From Oreocharis arfaki (Eukaryota > Chordata > Aves > Passeriformes > Paramythiidae), in NCBI GenBank assembly GCA_013398015.1, contig VZRR01008003.1, forward strand, positions 66,912-130,911: a stretch of DNA of 64,000 bases, in the 5' to 3' direction. Made by a program: the position numbers and the translations under genes. The notes under the pieces are model-generated. The model did no database searches. It was not told the origin of the DNA and saw only the letters and a program-made list of their open reading frames with translations. Below are positions 61,321-64,000 of the stretch, piece after piece (positions within the stretch are counted from its first letter, which is position 1; every line of letters starts with the position of its first letter).

Positions 61321-62525
61321 AAGGAGGCGTTCTGCTGCACAATATACAGTGTTCTGGTTCATGTGGTCAGTGCTCAGCACATGTTCACAAACCTCAACAA
61401 GGTCTGCAAAACCAGCAACAGTCTGGGCACGTTCTGAGAGAGAAGAGAAAGATGCACCTTTTTTTTCGGTGTTTTTTTTCTTTAATCCAAATGAATGCTG
61501 CAAACCAATTAAACAGAATTGTTGCAAAAGGTTTTAATTGAAACAGAGAACAAAAGCTGGAACAAAGCTTTCTGCACAACTTTGCTGACTAATCTCAAAT
61601 CATCATTGATTCTCCTTCCCGATAAAGAATTTACAAAACTGCTCCATTGACTCCACTTATTGCACAAAAGAAAAGACAAATCCAACCAAACAAAAATCCA
61701 AACCACAAATTTAGCAGCGATCTTTCCTCTGAAGTTCTTAAATCTCAGATATATTAGTAAAGTAGTTAAGAAGCAAAAAGTGGGATGTTAGAATATGGAA
61801 GTGGGTGTTTCAAGGAGGAACATTATTCCTTTAAGCTGTTGATATCTTTTTGAAGCTTCAAAATTATACTTATTTTTTAAATTGCTTACAACTTGAAGAT
61901 AAAAAAATATAATGATAAAAAGAATGCACTAAATTCCCTAGATGACTTTGTTTAAATTAAGTCTACCTTTGAAAATTGTAAAGTTTTGAATGATTACTAT
62001 TAGTAGAAAGAATTTAAGTATATCAAATATAAAAAATTGACTTTATAATACTCTTTTAAAAATTGCATTATAGTTTATATATAAATATATATATCTGTAT
62101 CTTTATCTATACATACATTGCTTTTCCCCAAAATGAAAGAGAGAAAAGACTGGGAGATGTCAACAAATATAGAATGGGAGATTTCATTCATTTCCAGACA
62201 CACATTGCAGTTATCTAATGTTTAACTTTGGGAAGCACAGTGAAAGAATTCTTCAACTCAAAACATGCTTGTTCTGAACATTATACTTAAATTTTTAGTG
62301 AGAAGACGACCTTTGCGACCCAACAGTGGCACAACTGTTCTGTTTTTAAAGACTGAAAGAATTAGATATACATAGATGTGACATCACACACACACACACA
62401 CACATAATGCTTTGGCAGGACAGAGGAATATTTTCATGACTATTTGGCAACAGTTAGAAAGCACCAAAACCACATGAGTGAGCACATATGTAATTAAAAT
62501 ATTCTAGATTTAAACCAAAGACTTA
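61321..62525. other. Intergenic and probable NUDT19 3' UTR
   Basis: AT-rich sequence without supported coding content. It holds an (AT)n-like stretch near 62070-62095 and a (CA)10 run at 62385-62404. The part next to 62525 should be NUDT19 3' UTR; I could not choose a poly(A) site with confidence. Confidence 0.5.
62385..62404. repeat. (CA)n microsatellite
   Basis: Ten uninterrupted CA units. Confidence 0.98.
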
Positions 62526-62752
62526 TTATAATCTGCTATTGTAATCTGAATTATCACACTTCATCATCAGTGGATTTATATGCTTATATTTTGCTTGAAT
62601 ATTAACATAGACAGCAAGATCGTTGATGTTTTTTATTACTATCCTGTGAAATATACCACCCTCTTTCATGAGATCTTCAACCTTCTTATCTGTTGACATA
62701 ATAATTTTCTTTTCTCCCGTATAATCTGGATCTTCTGGATATAACTCATCTC
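62526..62752 (-). CDS. NUDT19: NUDT19 last coding exon
   Basis: 227 nt, acceptor CCACCCCAG, 74 residues after the split codon, ending DYNSRL. No frameshift. Confidence 0.93.
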
Positions 62753-64000
62753 CTGGGGTGGAAAAAAAGATTTAGTTATAGATTGCCAACCTTTTATCAG
62801 CCTTCTCATTGAATGACACTGGCAATTTTTTAGGATTTATCAGGACATGTAAATCAGTGGAAATGTATTTTGCAATGAAAAAGTAAATTGCCTCTAAACA
62901 GCTTCAGATTTAAAGATACAGCCATAAATTTCTGAAGTATGTCAGTGGCACTGCAGTGCACATTGAATGTTCCAGAGCTCCTGATAATATGCTATTAATA
63001 TGCTATCATCACAGCCTGGGCAGATAGGAGTGTATATAATAGGTGGAGAACACGACAAACACTTTTTCAGGTGTATAAAGAAAGGACTAAGAATAGAAAC
63101 TTCTTGTGTTCTATTTTGTTGAAGAAAACAAATGTTTTGCCATATCAAGACATTATACTTTTGTGCAAGACTGCTAATACACCCCAAATACAGAAATCCT
63201 AGAGGTCAATTGTGACCAAAAAAAAGAAAAAAGGGAAAGCATAATGAAAAGCAAATTTTAAAAAAAGCAGAAAATAATAAATAGTACATGTAGCTTTTCT
63301 TAATACTGCATGTACATGATTATGAAATGAGAGAGACTTAAGTAGGAGAAAGGGCAGGAGGAAGATGACTTAGTGTATGGTTTAGTCTGGTGCCTTACTG
63401 CAGCTGTGAGGTGTGATACTGCAGCTGTGCTTGAATTCCTTGTCCTTACAAAGACAAACTGATAACTGAAGTAAAGGAGAATTCCCACTGGAAAGGACTA
63501 AACAGGAGGAGTTCTAATACATCCTTCAGGTTACACAAAGCTGAAATGCTGGAATTTCTTCACAAATACACATATTATGACAATGATGAGACAATGAGAT
63601 TATGACTAACTAAGAAATAACTGTGCTGTCTGATCCCCTGGCTTGTCTCTGACTGCAGCCACTGTCACAACTGCAGCAAACAAGGCAGAAACAGCACGCA
63701 GTAGGTTGCCTTAAAAGAGTATTTTCCTTACAGTTATGGGTGGTTTATATCATGTGGCTTCAGCACATAGCATTCAGGAGATGCTGTATATTTAGGAGAA
63801 CACTCCAGTGTGCCCTTACCCGGCAGCAGCTGGATGAAGCCATCTGGAGCACTCAGCATCACTGGCATCCAGTGCTCACAGCCCTCGAGAGCGCGCGCGG
63901 AGCTGAACTTCCGTAACTCCCTGAGGGAGGAGAAGTTGCACAGCCTACAGAATTCATAAAACTGAGGTGGAGGAAACCAGATCTCTTGAGACTTTAAGCG
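62526..64000 (-). CDS. NUDT19: NUDT19 3' end, last two coding exons (63820-64000 partial, 62526-62752)
   Basis: Peroxisomal Nudix hydrolase that acts on CoA and CoA esters. Seen: 63820-64000 encodes QEIWFPPPQFYEF, ARALEGCEHWMPVML and DGFIQLLPG, ending CCGG|GTAAGG. 62526-62752 continues GDELYPEDPDY, FHRIVIKNIND and QAKYKHINPL, and stops with TAA at 62526-62528. The phase-1 join makes the codon GGA. These motifs follow the mammalian NUDT19 C-terminus closely. The last three residues are SRL, a type-1 peroxisomal targeting signal. The Nudix box is in earlier sequence beyond the right edge. NUDT19 lies upstream of TDRD12 on the same strand, as in human. Confidence 0.93.
62753..63819 (-). other. 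NUDT19: NUDT19 intron
   Basis: About 1.07 kb between the two exons. No recognisable insert. Confidence 0.85.
63820..64000 (-). CDS. NUDT19: NUDT19 penultimate coding exon (to window edge)
   Basis: Open from the window edge to the donor at 63818-63819. An AG at the far right (TTAAAG before TCTCAAGAG) could be its acceptor, but the frame also stays open to base 64000. Confidence 0.88.

Noticed and set aside
1..64000. CRISPR arrays, operons or bacterial features
   Set aside because: Sequence is vertebrate nuclear DNA; no regularly spaced repeat array other than the minisatellite.

Overview
The window is nuclear DNA from a bird, probably a songbird or other neoavian. The evidence is split vertebrate genes with GT-AG introns, CR1 LINE fragments of avian type, and endogenous-retrovirus LTRs of kinds I recognise from bird genomes. 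Real coding sequence is sparse. I can build four genes exon by exon: the 3' end of VAT1L (+), complete CLEC3A (+), complete TDRD12 (-) and the 3' end of NUDT19 (-). Almost every other long reading frame is chance.

Layout. 1-6100: last two coding exons and long 3' UTR of VAT1L, with a CR1 piece in the upstream intron. 6100-19490: intergenic, with one LTR-like element (about 13075-13573) and a double hairpin (12029-12081). 19500-25650: CLEC3A, three coding exons and a TATA promoter. 25650-33110: intergenic, GC-rich from about 30.5 kb, with a GGCCGATAGC-type minisatellite that contains an assembly gap (N, 32829-32940). 34197-59700: TDRD12 on the minus strand, 30 coding exons whose phases all join without a break into 1225 codons plus stop. 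59.8-61.3 kb: a diverged duplicate of part of TDRD12, then a CR1 ORF2 fragment. 62526-64000: last two exons of NUDT19, running off the right edge.

How the genes relate. VAT1L-CLEC3A belong to the block on human 16q23, and NUDT19-TDRD12 to the block on human 19q13.11. Here the two blocks meet tail to tail between CLEC3A and TDRD12, so the window holds a rearrangement junction relative to human. NUDT19 lies upstream of TDRD12 on the same strand, as in human. TDRD12 is a germline piRNA-pathway factor: Tudor, helicase-like region without a P-loop, CCCH finger, Tudor, CS domain. Its introns hold LTRs of the retroelement class the piRNA pathway silences. One solo LTR with a 5-bp target duplication lies antisense in intron 1, and another, with an apparent 6-bp duplication, lies sense in intron 20.

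The least expected signal is the copy of TDRD12 intron 17 plus part of exon 17, in the same orientation, about 16.8 kb away and just upstream of TDRD12's own promoter.
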